Both the position numbers and the translations under genes were made by a program. From assembly GCF_007748195.1 (NCBI RefSeq), contig NZ_CP037920.1:6387300-6451299 (forward strand): a stretch of 64,000 nucleotides of DNA, in the 5' to 3' direction. Below are positions 35,769 to 45,676 of this stretch, piece by piece. A model generated the notes under the pieces. It had not been told where the DNA came from and searched no databases. It saw nothing but the letters and a program-made list of their open reading frames with translations. Every line of letters begins with the position of its first letter. Positions within the stretch are counted from its first letter, which is position 1. This DNA comes from Gimesia aquarii (GTDB lineage: Bacteria > Planctomycetota > Planctomycetia > Planctomycetales > Planctomycetaceae).

Positions 35769-36449
35769 TTATTTGCCGCGCACATTACCCCAGAGTTCGA
35801 TGTGCATCCGCCGCGAGACCTGACAACCGGCTTGCTTTGCCGCTTCCTGCAACCATTCCATCCGTTCGTCGAGCATCTTTGCTGTTGTCCCTTGCGGCAT
35901 CAAATAAACATGTGCCCGGTCAATTTCGGGATAGCGTTCCAGATACGCTTCGATTTCGTGCAGGTCTTCCCGTTGATCGACAACAAATTTGATCTGATAG
36001 GGATACTGCTTGATGAGCTCATGTATCACGTTCGGCTGATCGCGTCGCGCGTCATGTCGGTGTGCCCAAGCAGGGTCTTTGACGGGCGTGGAGTTTGATA
36101 GTTTGGGACTGATTGACATCAGGTCCACCTGCACTTCCTGCAAGATGGTCCCTGCCGTCTCGATGGTGATCACCTTACCTGCCGCACGCAGACGTTGTGT
36201 CAACGTTTCAACTTCGTGGGTCACCATGGGTTCTCCACCAGTCACCACCGCATGCTCACAATCGTATTGTGCGATGTGTTCCATGATGGCGTCGACCGAC
36301 ATTTTCTCTCCCTCGGGCTCCCACGACGTATAAGGAGTATCACAGAACCAGCACCGCAAATTGCAGCCACTGGTGCGAATGAAAATCGAGGGGACTCCGA
36401 TCCACTTACCTTCACCCTGGGGTGAGTGAAAAATTTCTGAGATCAACAA
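35769..36449 (-). CDS. queE: 7-carboxy-7-deazaguanine synthase, QueE
   Basis: Radical-SAM enzyme that converts CPH4 to CDG in the queuosine/7-deazaguanine pathway. The 226-residue protein has the QueE cluster motif GCNLRCWFCDT (CxxxCxxC), the substrate region SPQGEGKWIGVPSIFIR and the VVTGGEPM SAM-binding strand. No queC or queD gene lies beside it. It converges on purK with a single base between the two stop codons and diverges from rph. Confidence 0.93.
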   Translation of the reverse strand: MLISEIFHSPQGEGKWIGVPSIFIRTSGCNLRCWFCDTPYTSWEPEGEKMSVDAIMEHIAQYDCEHAVVTGGEPMVTHEVETLTQRLRAAGKVITIETAGTILQEVQVDLMSISPKLSNSTPVKDPAWAHRHDARRDQPNVIHELIKQYPYQIKFVVDQREDLHEIEAYLERYPEIDRAHVYLMPQGTTAKMLDERMEWLQEAAKQAGCQVSRRMHIELWGNVRGK

Positions 36450-36609
36450 AAGAAACGCATCCTGAAACGAGAGGAAAAAAGAATGATCCTCATCTTAATA
36501 GAAAGCGTTCCTTCTTGCATTGAAATGCGCGGTCAAAGCGTGGTAACTTTAGCGAAAAAACAATTCAACGTGGATAACTATTTGACTCTTCAGAATTTAG
36601 GACAATACC

Positions 36610-37350
36610 ATGCGCCATGACTCTCGCCAGCCTGATCAACTTCGCCCCATCAAAGTCGAACGTGGATACACCAAAGCCACCCCCGGCAGTATTCTGATTT
36701 CGGCTGGTGATACCGTCGTGCTTTGCACAGCCAGTCTGGATGATAGTGTTCCCCCCTGGAAAAAGCATGAAGAAAATCCCGGTGGCTGGGTCACGGCAGA
36801 ATACAATATGCTCCCTGGCAGTACATCGCCAAGGAAAAGAAGAAAAGCAGATGGACGCTCAAGCGAAATTCAACGGCTCATTGGTCGCAGTCTGCGGGCG
36901 GTTGTCGACTTTGATGCGTTAGGACCACGGACGATTACCGTTGACTGTGATGTCCTGCAGGCCGATGGCGGTACTCGTACGCTGAGTATTACCGGTGGCT
37001 TTCTGGCGCTATTGGATACGGTACTTTCAATTCCCGATACGTGCGAACTGGCCGAAGGGGAAATCTTCGATCCGAAAAAAGTATTCTCAAACAGCGTTGC
37101 CGCAGTAAGTGTGGGCGTGGTGAATAATCAACCTGTGCTCGACCTGGATTATATTGAAGACAGCACGGCAGGCGTGGATATGAATGTGGTAATGACCGGT
37201 AGCGGGGATTTCGTTGAGGTTCAGGGAACCGCCGAAGGACAAATTTTTGACCGCGGATTACTCGATGCACAACTCGAGCTGGCTACGTCTGGAATTCAGC
37301 AACTATCTGCAATTCAGAAAGAGTGTATTGGAGAGGCGTGGCCGATTTAA
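36610..37350 (+). CDS. rph: Ribonuclease PH
   Basis: Phosphorolytic 3'-5' exoribonuclease that trims tRNA 3' ends. At 246 residues it has the usual size. Motifs include [20 protein letters not shown], the [13 protein letters not shown] segment, [15 protein letters not shown] and the active-site [19 protein letters not shown]. The end ([20 protein letters not shown]) is complete, unlike the frameshifted E. coli K-12 copy. The ATG at 36610 is the second residue block after a stop and has no strong ribosome site. Confidence 0.96.
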   Translation: MRHDSRQPDQLRPIKVERGYTKATPGSILISAGDTVVLCTASLDDSVPPWKKHEENPGGWVTAEYNMLPGSTSPRKRRKADGRSSEIQRLIGRSLRAVVDFDALGPRTITVDCDVLQADGGTRTLSITGGFLALLDTVLSIPDTCELAEGEIFDPKKVFSNSVAAVSVGVVNNQPVLDLDYIEDSTAGVDMNVVMTGSGDFVEVQGTAEGQIFDRGLLDAQLELATSGIQQLSAIQKECIGEAWPI

Positions 37351-37422
37351 GGAAGAAAGGAAATACGATTCTGGTTTACTTGCCTCTGTTAAATTTCATT
37401 TCGACCAAACAAAAAAATCACT

Positions 37423-37830
37423 ATGAGCAATCTCAATTTTCGAGGGTCATTTCGACCAGAGGATATTTCTCAATGGTTCTGGTCGATTATCGATTTGGCA
37501 AATAGTAGTCGAGATCGGCTTGAAACGCGATTGCGTGAAATGTCAAAAGATGAACTCATTCGTTTCCACAACGAATTTGATGAGGCAGCTACTCAATTAG
37601 TGGATGAACCGTTCTCGAAGTATCTACCAATTGATACTTCAGAAGACCATTTGCGAGATATTGCTGAGTGGATCGTTTCACAAGGACAATCATATTTTAC
37701 TGAAGTCTGGAATAACCCACAAAAAATTAGCGAAGTAACCGATGTAACGGAAGGTGTTACCTATTCCAGCATCTCGGACAATGTTTACTGGGATCGATTC
37801 AACGATATCGTCCCAGATGCTGGTTTTTAG
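37423..37830 (+). CDS. DUF4240-like protein
   Basis: A 135-residue soluble protein. Its opening FWSIIDLANSSRDRLETRLREMSKDELIRFHNEFDE is split into the helix pattern of DUF4240, a family of unknown function with a WGR-like distribution. An acidic C-terminus (YWDRFNDIVPDAGF) and a SDNVYWDRF block are visible. It follows rph by 72 bases and may be cotranscribed, but no functional link is known. No strong ribosome site precedes the ATG. Confidence 0.65.
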   Translation: MSNLNFRGSFRPEDISQWFWSIIDLANSSRDRLETRLREMSKDELIRFHNEFDEAATQLVDEPFSKYLPIDTSEDHLRDIAEWIVSQGQSYFTEVWNNPQKISEVTDVTEGVTYSSISDNVYWDRFNDIVPDAGF

Positions 37831-37951
37831 TATTTGGCTTTGGCAGGTTATATCGCTAAAAGCACAGTGATTGAAGGTTTAACCGGCAAAAAGAGATCAG
37901 AGTTCTCGATGTATTTTTGTTTGCGAAAAAACTGCAACTGGAGGAATGTCA

Positions 37952-38599
37952 ATGCTCTTTACGCTTGGTAAGCTCATTGTGAAGGGTTATGGACTTTTGT
38001 TGGCGATGGCCGTCGGTGGTCTGGTTTTTGCCAACCTGTTTGGGTTGATTGCTTTTTTTGTGCTTGCACAGGAATGGGTCTCTGATCGTCTACAAGCCTC
38101 TGGTGGTACTGAATCAGTACTCTGGTGGATGCATTGCGGCTGGTTTGTGGGTGCGGGACTGGCTCTCTTCGGAACTGTGACACAAAATCAAAAAATAAAA
38201 AAACGATCTTTCCAGGTATCGGTAGATCATGAAGATGAGCCAGAGACGCCTGCCCCAAAGAAATGGAAGAAAAAACGACGTACCAAGCCGAGTGGTATTC
38301 TTTCCTCGATCGGAGTCTTCAGCCTCTTCGGCGGATTCCTGGGTCTGATGCTGGGTGGCTCGCTGTTGCTATTCTGGTTCTCGCTTACCTATAGTCCTTT
38401 TGCTCCCGCAGGCTGGGCGTCATCTGTCTCCGTTGAGCAACGACAAGAACCCGGTTCTGGTCAAACAAAAAGTATGATGACGACAAACCATCCCGTGGCC
38501 TTTTACCTCTTTGGCACTCCGATTGTCCTGGGCATCACAGCCGGAGCACTAGCGGGTGGCATTGGTGCTGCCATGGGGAAGGTGGAAGACATCGAATGA
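37952..38599 (+). CDS. Membrane protein of unknown function
   Basis: About 215 residues. GGAGG at 37940-37944 is 7 bases from the ATG at 37952 and only 1 base from that at 37946, so the second ATG is preferred. Four membrane segments are visible: VGGLVFANLFGLIAFFVLA, the CGWFVGAGLALFGTV pair, GVFSLFGGFLGLMLGGSLLLFWF and LFGTPIVLGITAGALAGGIGAAMG. A basic loop (KKWKKKRRTKPSG) lies between segments 2 and 3. I do not recognise the family. It stands between the DUF4240 gene and a convergent globin gene. Confidence 0.7.
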   Translation: MLFTLGKLIVKGYGLLLAMAVGGLVFANLFGLIAFFVLAQEWVSDRLQASGGTESVLWWMHCGWFVGAGLALFGTVTQNQKIKKRSFQVSVDHEDEPETPAPKKWKKKRRTKPSGILSSIGVFSLFGGFLGLMLGGSLLLFWFSLTYSPFAPAGWASSVSVEQRQEPGSGQTKSMMTTNHPVAFYLFGTPIVLGITAGALAGGIGAAMGKVEDIE

Positions 38600-38627
38600 A
38601 AAGAAAACCTGATACAAAAGCGATCCA

Positions 38628-39035
38628 TCAATATCGCTTGACCATATAGCTAATCACATATCCGAGAATGGTGCGCCAGGTATTTTCAACAGCTTCGCTC
38701 CACTCCTCATCAAACTCATGCACCGTTTCGATGACTGACTCCAACCAGACATCGTAATGTTGTGATTCAATATTGAGATGGTTTCGATCGTGCGTTCTGG
38801 CGCGTTCCCGTAATTCACGAAGGGACTCAGGATCGCCGGCTGTGGCACCGGCGGCTAATCTGAGTGATCGAAGCAACATCTTATTCTGCTGTTCGAAATC
38901 GGTATTGCGGAATTTATCGCGGATTTCATCGGACGTTGACAGAAAGCGATCATAAAAGGCTGGAATAAAGCCTTCATGTTCCATACAGCGGTCAAGGCTT
39001 TGTAGAAACTGATCTTTGGGCGTCAACGCTTCCAT
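38628..39035 (-). CDS. Single-domain globin
   Basis: A 135-residue globin when started at ATG 39035; the longer frame to 39173 adds unlikely sequence. The CD region reads KFRNTDFEQQNKMLL with a phenylalanine at the expected CD1 area. H82 in RARTHDRNHLNIE is the likely proximal haem ligand, and the helix G/H end WRTILGYVISYMV is typical. Such bacterial globins bind O2, NO or CO, and stand-alone forms often serve in sensing or detoxification. No linked reductase or signalling domain is encoded next to it. Confidence 0.75.
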   Translation of the reverse strand: MEALTPKDQFLQSLDRCMEHEGFIPAFYDRFLSTSDEIRDKFRNTDFEQQNKMLLRSLRLAAGATAGDPESLRELRERARTHDRNHLNIESQHYDVWLESVIETVHEFDEEWSEAVENTWRTILGYVISYMVKRY

Positions 39036-39266
39036 AGGTAATCCAATCCAGAGAGGATGTTTCTCTGCCAGCGAACTTGTAACTGTATTAGCACTTGTGT
39101 GGTTAGAAATCAATATGCAATCTGATTTGAGTGATCTGTCTGTGAAATAATCTCGCTCGCAAATCCTGTGCAAGGCATTCAGTAAACTGATTTGAAATCC
39201 TTCTGCGATTCAACCACATGGCAAAATACCAGGCCTGAATATTGTCATCCAAAGTATTAATTCGAC

Positions 39267-40687
39267 TTAGTTTTGGCTTTTGTTTTCCCTGACAAAACTC
39301 GGATCACCGGCGTCAACAGGCATTGATTGATTCCACTTGAGTACTGCTGCGATGAGTCGACTGGTCAATTGGGGATGCTGATCAGCAAGATTTGTTGATT
39401 CGGAGGGGTCGCTTTCCAGATTGTATAATCGAGGTCGTTTACCTCCGTAGTCACAGAGCAACTTCCATTTGCCCTCACGGACCGCGAGGTCGGGCAGATT
39501 TTTAAAACTACGAAAATCTTTACGATCAGGAGGACGACGGAAAAAAAGTGGCGCCGACCGGGAGTTGTTAGATGTTCCGATGAGCGTCTCGGCAAGATTC
39601 TCGCCATCGAAGATCACCTTTTCGGGTGCTGAGACTCCGGCTAAATACAGCAATGAGGGAACCAGATCGATGGCGGCAAAGACAGATGATTTATTGAGCG
39701 TGCCCTGTTGTTCTTTTGGAATTAAACCCGGTCCCCAGACAATAAGAGGCGAACGGATACCCCCTTCAAACAGAGTCGCTTTCAGCCCGGAAAAGGGGGC
39801 GGCGGACCCCGCGTTTTCTTCAGGTCCATTGTCTGAACAGATTAGAATGAGCGTGTTCTCGCGCAAGATGGCGTCGTTTTGAATGCGTTGAAACAGGCGT
39901 GCGAACTGTTGATCCATTTCTTCCAACACCGACAGATAGAGGCCGCGTTGAGAATCAGCCCAACCTTCTAAAGAGGGGAAGAGCGGCGTATGAACATCAT
40001 CCGGCCAGACATTAATGTAAAACGGTTGACCTTTTTTCTGTGCCTGATCAACAAATCCGATCGCGCTATCTGCAAAACCACCGGTGATTCTTGAACGTAG
40101 AATCCATTTGACGGGTTCCCCCAGGCGAGTCGCATCCTGCCAGATGCGTCCCAATTTCACACCACCATTCTTTGTGGGTGTCTCTGTGAGCGGCAAGAGC
40201 TTCGGCCCCATACCTTCAAAGTTCGTCAGGGAGGTATCGAAGCCATAAGACGTAATAGCTGGTGCCTGATCGACATCCCGTTGTCCACCCATGTGCCATT
40301 TGCCGAAATGCCCCGTCGCATAGCCAGACTGTTGCAGAAAGCGTGCCAGCATGGGAGCCGCGGGATCGAGCCAATCTGCGATTCCTCTTTTCCGGTTCGC
40401 TTTTCGGCTGGCGAGATAGGAGGTGATCCGGTGACGATGCGGATACTGGCCGGTGGAGATGGCCACACGGGAGGGCGAGCAGATCGGAGAATTGACATAG
40501 AACTGCTGAAAGCGAATGCCTTCTTTGGCAAGCGCGTCAATATTGGCTGTGGTCGCATCGGTATTGCCAAAGCACGAAAAATCACCCAACCCATATCGTC
40601 AATGAACACGAGAATGATGTTAGGACGTTCGGCAGCAGAGACGGGCTGCACCAGAAAGATTAAGCAGAGAAAAAGAACTGTTTTCAT
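39267..40687 (-). pseudogene. Sulfatase, interrupted by a single-base frameshift
   Basis: A secreted arylsulfatase-type enzyme. The ATG at 40687 begins a signal peptide (TVLFLCLIFLVQPVSAA) and then RPNIILVFIDDMGW. Just after this the frame shifts, and the other frame continues with GDFSCFGNTDATTANIDALA and the formylglycine motif PICSPSR. Restoring one G in a GGG run near 40583 (minus strand TTGGGTG to TTGGGGTG) joins them into a typical product of about 470 residues. Later motifs (GKWHMGG, ICSDNGPEENAG) are intact. Either a recent pseudogene or a sequencing error in a homopolymer. Substrate would be a sulfated glycan, as for other planctomycete sulfatases. Confidence 0.8.
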
Positions 40688-40954
40688 CGGTCTCATTCTC
40701 ATCAGGTAGTCCTGTGACATTAGCAAAATATCGAATTTATTTTAGTCTCTCAAAAGACATTTGAAAGAAATGTATTAAGAAGTGATTATAGTCTTCGCTC
40801 TACTCGATTCCAATGCGCATTGAATCCAGAGATCCTGCCAGGTCGATACGTAGATATCAAACCGGGAAGTCTTGATTTCTGGCTGTATTCTTTAGAACAT
40901 AGACGGACCACTTCAATCTTCGCTGAAAAACGACTCTGAAAAGGAACCCCGATC

Positions 40955-41971
40955 ATGAAAGCCGTCGGCCTGACCCGTTATCTGCCCATTGAGGATCCTG
41001 AGTCTCTGATGGATGTCGAACTGGATCAACCGGAAGCGAACGGGAGGGACTTGCTCGTTTCGGTGAAAGCGATTGCCGTCAATCCGGTTGATACGAAGGT
41101 TCGCGCCCCCAAAGCTAATGTGGAGACCTCTCCCAAGGTTCTGGGTTGGGATGCGGCAGGCATTGTAGAAGCGGTGGGTCCTGATGTCGAGCTGTTCCAG
41201 CCTGGGGATGAAGTATTTTACGCCGGTGACATTACGAGGCCCGGATGTAATGCGGAATACCAACTGATCGACGAACGGATTGTTGGTGCGAAACCAAAAT
41301 CACTCGGTTTTTCGGAAGCGGCCGCCATTCCGCTCACGGCAATCACAGCCTATGAAGCCTTTTTTGATCGACTGAACCTGGACGTGGAAGGTGCGAACTC
41401 AGGTGAGACGCTGTTGATTGTCGGAGGTGCCGGCGGTGTCGGTTCGATCGGAATTCAGTTGGCGAAACTTGCGGGACTGACCGTCATCGCAACAGCATCA
41501 CGCCCCGAATCGACAGCGTGGGTGCAGAAGCAGGGTGCCGATCACGTCGTGAATCATTTCCAACCGTTGCGGCCTCAGATTGAGGCACTGGGTTTGAAGT
41601 ACATTGATCAGATTGCGCTGTTCAACAACACCGACCAGCACTGGGAAACCGCTGTTGACCTGATTCGTCCGCAAGGGAAAATTGTCTCGATCGTGGAAAA
41701 CCAGGAACCACTCGCACAATCCATGATGAAAACGAAATCAGCCACGTTTGTGTGGGAATTCATGTATACGCGTTCGATGTTCACAACACCGGACATGATC
41801 GAACAACATCATCTGCTGAACCGCGTGGCAAACTGGATCGACGCCGGCAAACTCAACTGTACTATCAACGAAATCCTTTCGCCCATTAACGCGGAGAATC
41901 TGCGAGCTGCTCATAAAACACTGGAATCAGGTCGTTCGATTGGCAAGATTGTGCTTCAAGGGTGGAAATAA
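40955..41971 (+). CDS. Zinc-type alcohol dehydrogenase-like MDR protein
   Basis: A 338-residue medium-chain dehydrogenase/reductase of the quinone-oxidoreductase-like group. It has NPVDTKVRA near the start, GWDAAGIVEAVGPDVELFQPGDEVFY, and the NADPH-binding LLIVGGAGGVGSIGIQLAKL. The structural-zinc cysteines are absent, typical of this subgroup. It would reduce an enone or quinone with NADPH. It is single and flanked by convergent genes. Confidence 0.88.
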   Translation: MKAVGLTRYLPIEDPESLMDVELDQPEANGRDLLVSVKAIAVNPVDTKVRAPKANVETSPKVLGWDAAGIVEAVGPDVELFQPGDEVFYAGDITRPGCNAEYQLIDERIVGAKPKSLGFSEAAAIPLTAITAYEAFFDRLNLDVEGANSGETLLIVGGAGGVGSIGIQLAKLAGLTVIATASRPESTAWVQKQGADHVVNHFQPLRPQIEALGLKYIDQIALFNNTDQHWETAVDLIRPQGKIVSIVENQEPLAQSMMKTKSATFVWEFMYTRSMFTTPDMIEQHHLLNRVANWIDAGKLNCTINEILSPINAENLRAAHKTLESGRSIGKIVLQGWK

Positions 41972-42055
41972 TTTTCTGGATTTCCAGATCCATACTCCTG
42001 CTAAACCAAATCGGACAATTAAAGACTGTTTCAATCGTTATTTTCTCATTGGAGT

Positions 42056-42523
42056 TTACGGTTCGGCGATGAAGCTCATATGCAATTCTGCATGTCGTCG
42101 ATGCAGGCGATCCCACTCATCGCGCGTCATCTCACCAAAAATGGGGCTGGCATAACGCTGCTCTTCAGTTTGCATGCGTTGGACCGATTTTTGTAAATGC
42201 TCCAGCCCTACCTGATCATCAATTGGCTCCGGCTCTAAAGCGCGTTTGAACGGTCCCTTCAGTTTAAAACCAGGAGACATCCCATTCTTAAAAATGTGAG
42301 ATTTATAATAATACGTCCCTACCATGCGAAAGAGCCAAGGCGCTTTAAACGGGAATCCATCCAACGACAAATCCATGGTCCGAGCCAGATGGTCGAAAAT
42401 TTGGCCTTTCGTCCAACCCCCTGTTGTGGATGCGCCTGCGGCTGTCAGCCGGTTGGCGTCATCGACAATCTCCTGTAGAGAACCATAAGAGAGTGTTCTT
42501 CGATTGGCAGTTTGTGTAGACAT
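42056..42523 (-). CDS. DUF1569 family protein (DinB-like fold)
   Basis: A 155-residue protein of the DUF1569 family. It shows GGWTKGQIFDHLARTMDLSL with a likely metal-binding histidine and DEWDRLHRRHAELHMSFI near the end, where HxxxH supplies further ligands. The DinB-like four-helix bundle is inferred from family knowledge. Function is unknown. It is convergent with the MDR gene and stands alone. Confidence 0.8.
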   Translation of the reverse strand: MSTQTANRRTLSYGSLQEIVDDANRLTAAGASTTGGWTKGQIFDHLARTMDLSLDGFPFKAPWLFRMVGTYYYKSHIFKNGMSPGFKLKGPFKRALEPEPIDDQVGLEHLQKSVQRMQTEEQRYASPIFGEMTRDEWDRLHRRHAELHMSFIAEP

Positions 42524-42627
42524 GGAATACTCCCCAATTCAATGTTTGTCTGAGAAACGACAGTGACAGGATCAATAGTTTATTTTTGGAATTCGAACAA
42601 AGAATAACAAGCCCCTAATTTTGAGAT

Positions 42628-43017
42628 TCAGCTCTGCTTAGTCCAGTTGCTCCCATTTTTTTTGAGATGAGTCACATCTCCCTGAAAATAGTATGCCTGA
42701 ACGATTTGGTCGTCGAATGAACTGATTAATTCGATTGTGTCTCGAGAAAACCAGTTTTCGGCAACGCCTTCGACTTCATCGAGCAGTTGTACTCCCGATT
42801 CATCGACACTCCATAATTCTCCCTGAATGCCAATGCCTTCTGCCACATCGACAACGAGACCTGGATATTCACCGCAATCATACATGGTGTAGTGAGGGGC
42901 TGTCGTCGCCTTTGTGAGAAATATTTGATTTTCCAAAAATTGAGAACGGCAAAAACCACGCTTTAACGTTCCATAGACAAAAATCAGAGTTCTGGATTCC
43001 TGATTCATCTTCCTCAT
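42628..43017 (-). CDS. Gamma-glutamylcyclotransferase-like (AIG2/GGCT) protein
   Basis: A 129-residue GGCT/AIG2-fold protein. The substrate loop FVYGTLKRGFCRS (YGTL motif) is near the N-terminus and the catalytic glutamate lies in DEVEGVAENWFSR, preceded by GIQGELWSVDE. Members cleave gamma-glutamyl or epsilon-lysyl peptides to 5-oxoproline, but the substrate here is unknown. The ATG at 43017 lies two bases past the stop of the upstream TfoX-like gene; a second ATG at 43008 after GAGGAAG is an alternative start. Confidence 0.82.
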   Translation of the reverse strand: MRKMNQESRTLIFVYGTLKRGFCRSQFLENQIFLTKATTAPHYTMYDCGEYPGLVVDVAEGIGIQGELWSVDESGVQLLDEVEGVAENWFSRDTIELISSFDDQIVQAYYFQGDVTHLKKNGSNWTKQS

Positions 43018-43019
43018 CT

Positions 43020-43295
43020 TTATTCATTCTGGACAGCAGTCCGCAGCCGTTGTTTCGTCTTTTCAGACAGCTTGTTCCAAGGCACACCAGTCAGCGCCCC
43101 CTCGAGGGCGTACAATAAATTCAGGCTGCATTGGGGCTCTTTGCGTTTCGCCATCAGATATGCGGCCACGGCACCTGTCTGTTTGAGATCGCCAAGGGTT
43201 CGAATTCCGACCTGTTCCAGCCAGCGAGCACTTTTCGGACCCAGATTTAATAATTCTTCACTGGGAACTGCATCATGTAAAGGATCAACCGACAT
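43020..43295 (-). CDS. TfoX C-terminal domain protein
   Basis: A 91-residue protein consisting only of a TfoX-C helix-hairpin-helix-like domain: LGPKSARWLEQVGIRTLGDL, AVAAYLMAKRKEPQCSLNLL, YALEGALTGVPWNKLSEKTK. The competence-regulator N-terminal domain of full TfoX is missing, as in many stand-alone relatives. It probably binds protein or nucleic acid; function is unknown. Forms a two-gene unit with the GGCT-like gene downstream. Confidence 0.88.
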   Translation of the reverse strand: MSVDPLHDAVPSEELLNLGPKSARWLEQVGIRTLGDLKQTGAVAAYLMAKRKEPQCSLNLLYALEGALTGVPWNKLSEKTKQRLRTAVQNE

Positions 43296-43431
43296 TACAT
43301 TTTCTCATTTGAAAGATTTGCAGGTGCAACCACACTTCGCAATCGCAGATGTTTCACTTAAAATCTGACGAGACGTTTTTCGTTTGTCTATATAGATAAA
43401 TTATACACACTCCCTTCCCTGAAAGCCCGCC

Positions 43432-43857
43432 ATGGAATGGTTTGCCTTTCTCATTTATTTTCTGATCGCTTTTTTCTGCACACTCGTTCTATGGTTCACA
43501 ATCAAAGTCGGCTTCCGTGGTTCCGCATCTTCTGAGCCAATGTTACCCGAACCAAAAGAGATCGACACCTTTCCCCTGGTCGCCAAAGAACGGCTGTACT
43601 GGAATTTTAGCAGCGTGCTCATTGTGATTCTGACTTTACTGCTAGTACTGGGGATCAGTGTGCGTGACTTGCCGCTCTCTCATCCAGTGGTATTAACATT
43701 GGGAGGCGCGCTGATTTTGATCTGGATGATCAGCCTCTGGTCAAAAATGTTGTCGTTTTGGCCTCCTGTGATGGCACTCTTTTCAGATGCTCGTGAATTA
43801 GAAGAGTTAATACCGCAGTCTTTATTAGAAACGACAGACAAAAGCGAGAACGCATAA
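43432..43857 (+). CDS. Small three-helix membrane protein at the NuoA position
   Basis: A 141-residue protein with three membrane helices (FAFLIYFLIAFFCTLVLWF, VLIVILTLLLVLGI, VVLTLGGALILIWMISLW). Size, topology and position first in a complex I-like operon fit NuoA, but the NuoA consensus (YECG ... loop, DxE helix) is not recognisable. Its stop overlaps the next ATG (TAATG). Call rests on context; it could be an unrelated accessory subunit. Confidence 0.6.
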   Translation: MEWFAFLIYFLIAFFCTLVLWFTIKVGFRGSASSEPMLPEPKEIDTFPLVAKERLYWNFSSVLIVILTLLLVLGISVRDLPLSHPVVLTLGGALILIWMISLWSKMLSFWPPVMALFSDARELEELIPQSLLETTDKSENA

Positions 43858-44864
43858 TGGTTTCGATTTTGGTGTTTCTGGTTCTCTTACCGCTCTCACT
43901 GATTCTTACAGGGCTTCAGCACCCGTCTTCACAACATGGAATCGGCGACCATTTTCTTAATGCGTTGCACAATATATCGCGTGTGCAGAACCAGATCGAA
44001 AAATTTTCCGAACGATGTCTGCTCTTTCTTTCACTGCTCTGTTGTCTGGTTGCGATGATTCTACTTCCCCATTTTATCGAAAGTCTGACAGCACAATCCT
44101 ACTCCATCATCCCGATGCCCCAACTGATCAAAGATGATGGATCATCGATCATTTTGCTGGGGCTACTATTGATTCTACACGCCACAGGTGAAATCTGCCT
44201 GGCGAAAGGGGAACGAGGTTACCAAAACCGATATGCAGTACTCTGTCTCAACAGTTTCTTCTGGTTACCCCTGCTCTTCGCGTGGAGCTCACTCGCGTAT
44301 TATCTTCGACTTGGCGACAATCACAGCACATCGGCTGCGGTTTCTACAGTGTGGCTGGTGTTGCTGCAACCACTGGGAAGCCTGGCACTGATTCTGGCAT
44401 TGCTCGGCCCCTATTTTATGGTCAACACGACACTTACCAGTAATAAAAAACAGGTATACTACTGGATTCGTGAATTGCGCATGCTGATCAGCCTGTTAAT
44501 CATTACAATGACCGTCGTTGGCAGTCGCACCTGTTTTTCACCCGCGGAAATACAAAATACCCCCGGTGAAATAATACAGTTTCTCACTTTACCCGTGGTG
44601 TTTCTTATTTTGTTACTACTGGTGAAACGATTCCATGTCCATTTTGAAAAGTGGGGATGGTTATTTATGCCATCATTTTGGAAATCAACACTGTGGCTGG
44701 CATTGATCGCATTGACGGCCTCATTTCTGGCATTCCACGTTTTGGGGATGTCGGACCCCTGGATGCATGTGTTACTTAATTTTAGTTTGCTGGCGATCTG
44801 GAGTGGACTGATCGCTCCCAAATTTCACATTCCACCAGCGACATCACTCAGGAAGCACTCATAG
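43857..44864 (+). CDS. NuoH-like membrane subunit, degenerate
   Basis: A 335-residue polytopic protein with about eight helices. The stretch IIPMPQLIKDDGSSIILLGL ... NRYAVLCLNSFFWLPLLFAW parallels the NuoH core (P..li..D...G.l, nskyallG.lRs). The end KWGWLFMPSFWKSTLWLAL matches the NuoH C-terminal pattern. The conserved charged blocks of NuoH (ERKxxGRxQxRxGPNRVG and the E-rich quinone-site loop) are missing. In canonical complex I this subunit forms the quinone chamber with the peripheral arm. Here that contact appears lost. It is coupled to the previous gene and followed by a NuoJ-like gene. Confidence 0.65.
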   Translation: MVSILVFLVLLPLSLILTGLQHPSSQHGIGDHFLNALHNISRVQNQIEKFSERCLLFLSLLCCLVAMILLPHFIESLTAQSYSIIPMPQLIKDDGSSIILLGLLLILHATGEICLAKGERGYQNRYAVLCLNSFFWLPLLFAWSSLAYYLRLGDNHSTSAAVSTVWLVLLQPLGSLALILALLGPYFMVNTTLTSNKKQVYYWIRELRMLISLLIITMTVVGSRTCFSPAEIQNTPGEIIQFLTLPVVFLILLLLVKRFHVHFEKWGWLFMPSFWKSTLWLALIALTASFLAFHVLGMSDPWMHVLLNFSLLAIWSGLIAPKFHIPPATSLRKHS

Positions 44865-44889
44865 AACTCCCTTCAGGAATCGATGTGAA

Positions 44890-45675
44890 ATGGACGAACT
44901 TTTATTTTACCTGCCAGGTTCGGCAGACAATTTACCGTTTTTGACGCTGGCCGTACTCGTGCTGCTGATAATAACAGGCATTTACGGATACGTGAGTACG
45001 CAAACAAGTTCTGCTACGAAGCTCCGTTGGGGATGGCCTGCACTATCTATGCTTGCATTAGCGATTTTATTTTTCTGGTTCGGACAACCACTCTCAGAGG
45101 AACAAAGCACTCGCCCCAGCGAAATTGTCATTTTGGTCAGCCAGTTTTTAACGGGAATGATCGTGTTGGGTTCGGCTGCTGCTGCTGTGCTCTCTTCTGA
45201 TTTGAAATGGTCGATGACAGCGGCGACGATTTCCTTTATGACAAGTGGACTCTTATTTCTCCAAACCGCTGTCTTACCTGTCGTGTTATTGTGCTGGTTG
45301 ATTTCAGGTGGAAGTGTGATCCTGTTTTTGTGGCACGGTGTGACACATCAAGATATAGATTCTGAGAGTACAGAGCACCAGACCCCGTTTCGCGAACCGT
45401 TTCTGTCCTGTCTGGTCTGTGGATTGTTACTTTGCAGTTGTCTGTGGGTTGTTCATCGAGAATGGGGCTCCACATCAACACATTCCATCGAGGCAGCGGA
45501 AACAACAACTGTTCTTTCAACTGTTTTAATTCAACGATTCTTAACAGAACATTGGCCGACCTTCATCCTGATACTGATTTTTATCGCAGCTTCCTTTGTG
45601 GGAGTCTCCCATCTGCTGGCGCTTCAAACCGAAAGCACTCGCTCAAATCAGAATCACAACAGGGAGGCTCACTAA
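44890..45675 (+). CDS. NuoJ-like membrane subunit
   Basis: A 261-residue protein with about six helices. The stretch SAAAAVLSSDLKWSMTAATI, SGLLFLQTAVLPVVLLCWLI and SGGSVILFLWHGVT parallels the NuoJ segment with AA.AV...N...A, FL.A.FLA and GAI.VLFLFVVM. A second helical block sits C-terminal to it. NuoJ contributes a pi-bulge helix that gates proton transfer. It precedes the NuoK-like gene by one base between stop and start, the usual order J-K. Confidence 0.68.
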   Translation: MDELLFYLPGSADNLPFLTLAVLVLLIITGIYGYVSTQTSSATKLRWGWPALSMLALAILFFWFGQPLSEEQSTRPSEIVILVSQFLTGMIVLGSAAAAVLSSDLKWSMTAATISFMTSGLLFLQTAVLPVVLLCWLISGGSVILFLWHGVTHQDIDSESTEHQTPFREPFLSCLVCGLLLCSCLWVVHREWGSTSTHSIEAAETTTVLSTVLIQRFLTEHWPTFILILIFIAASFVGVSHLLALQTESTRSNQNHNREAH

Positions 45676-45676
45676 G

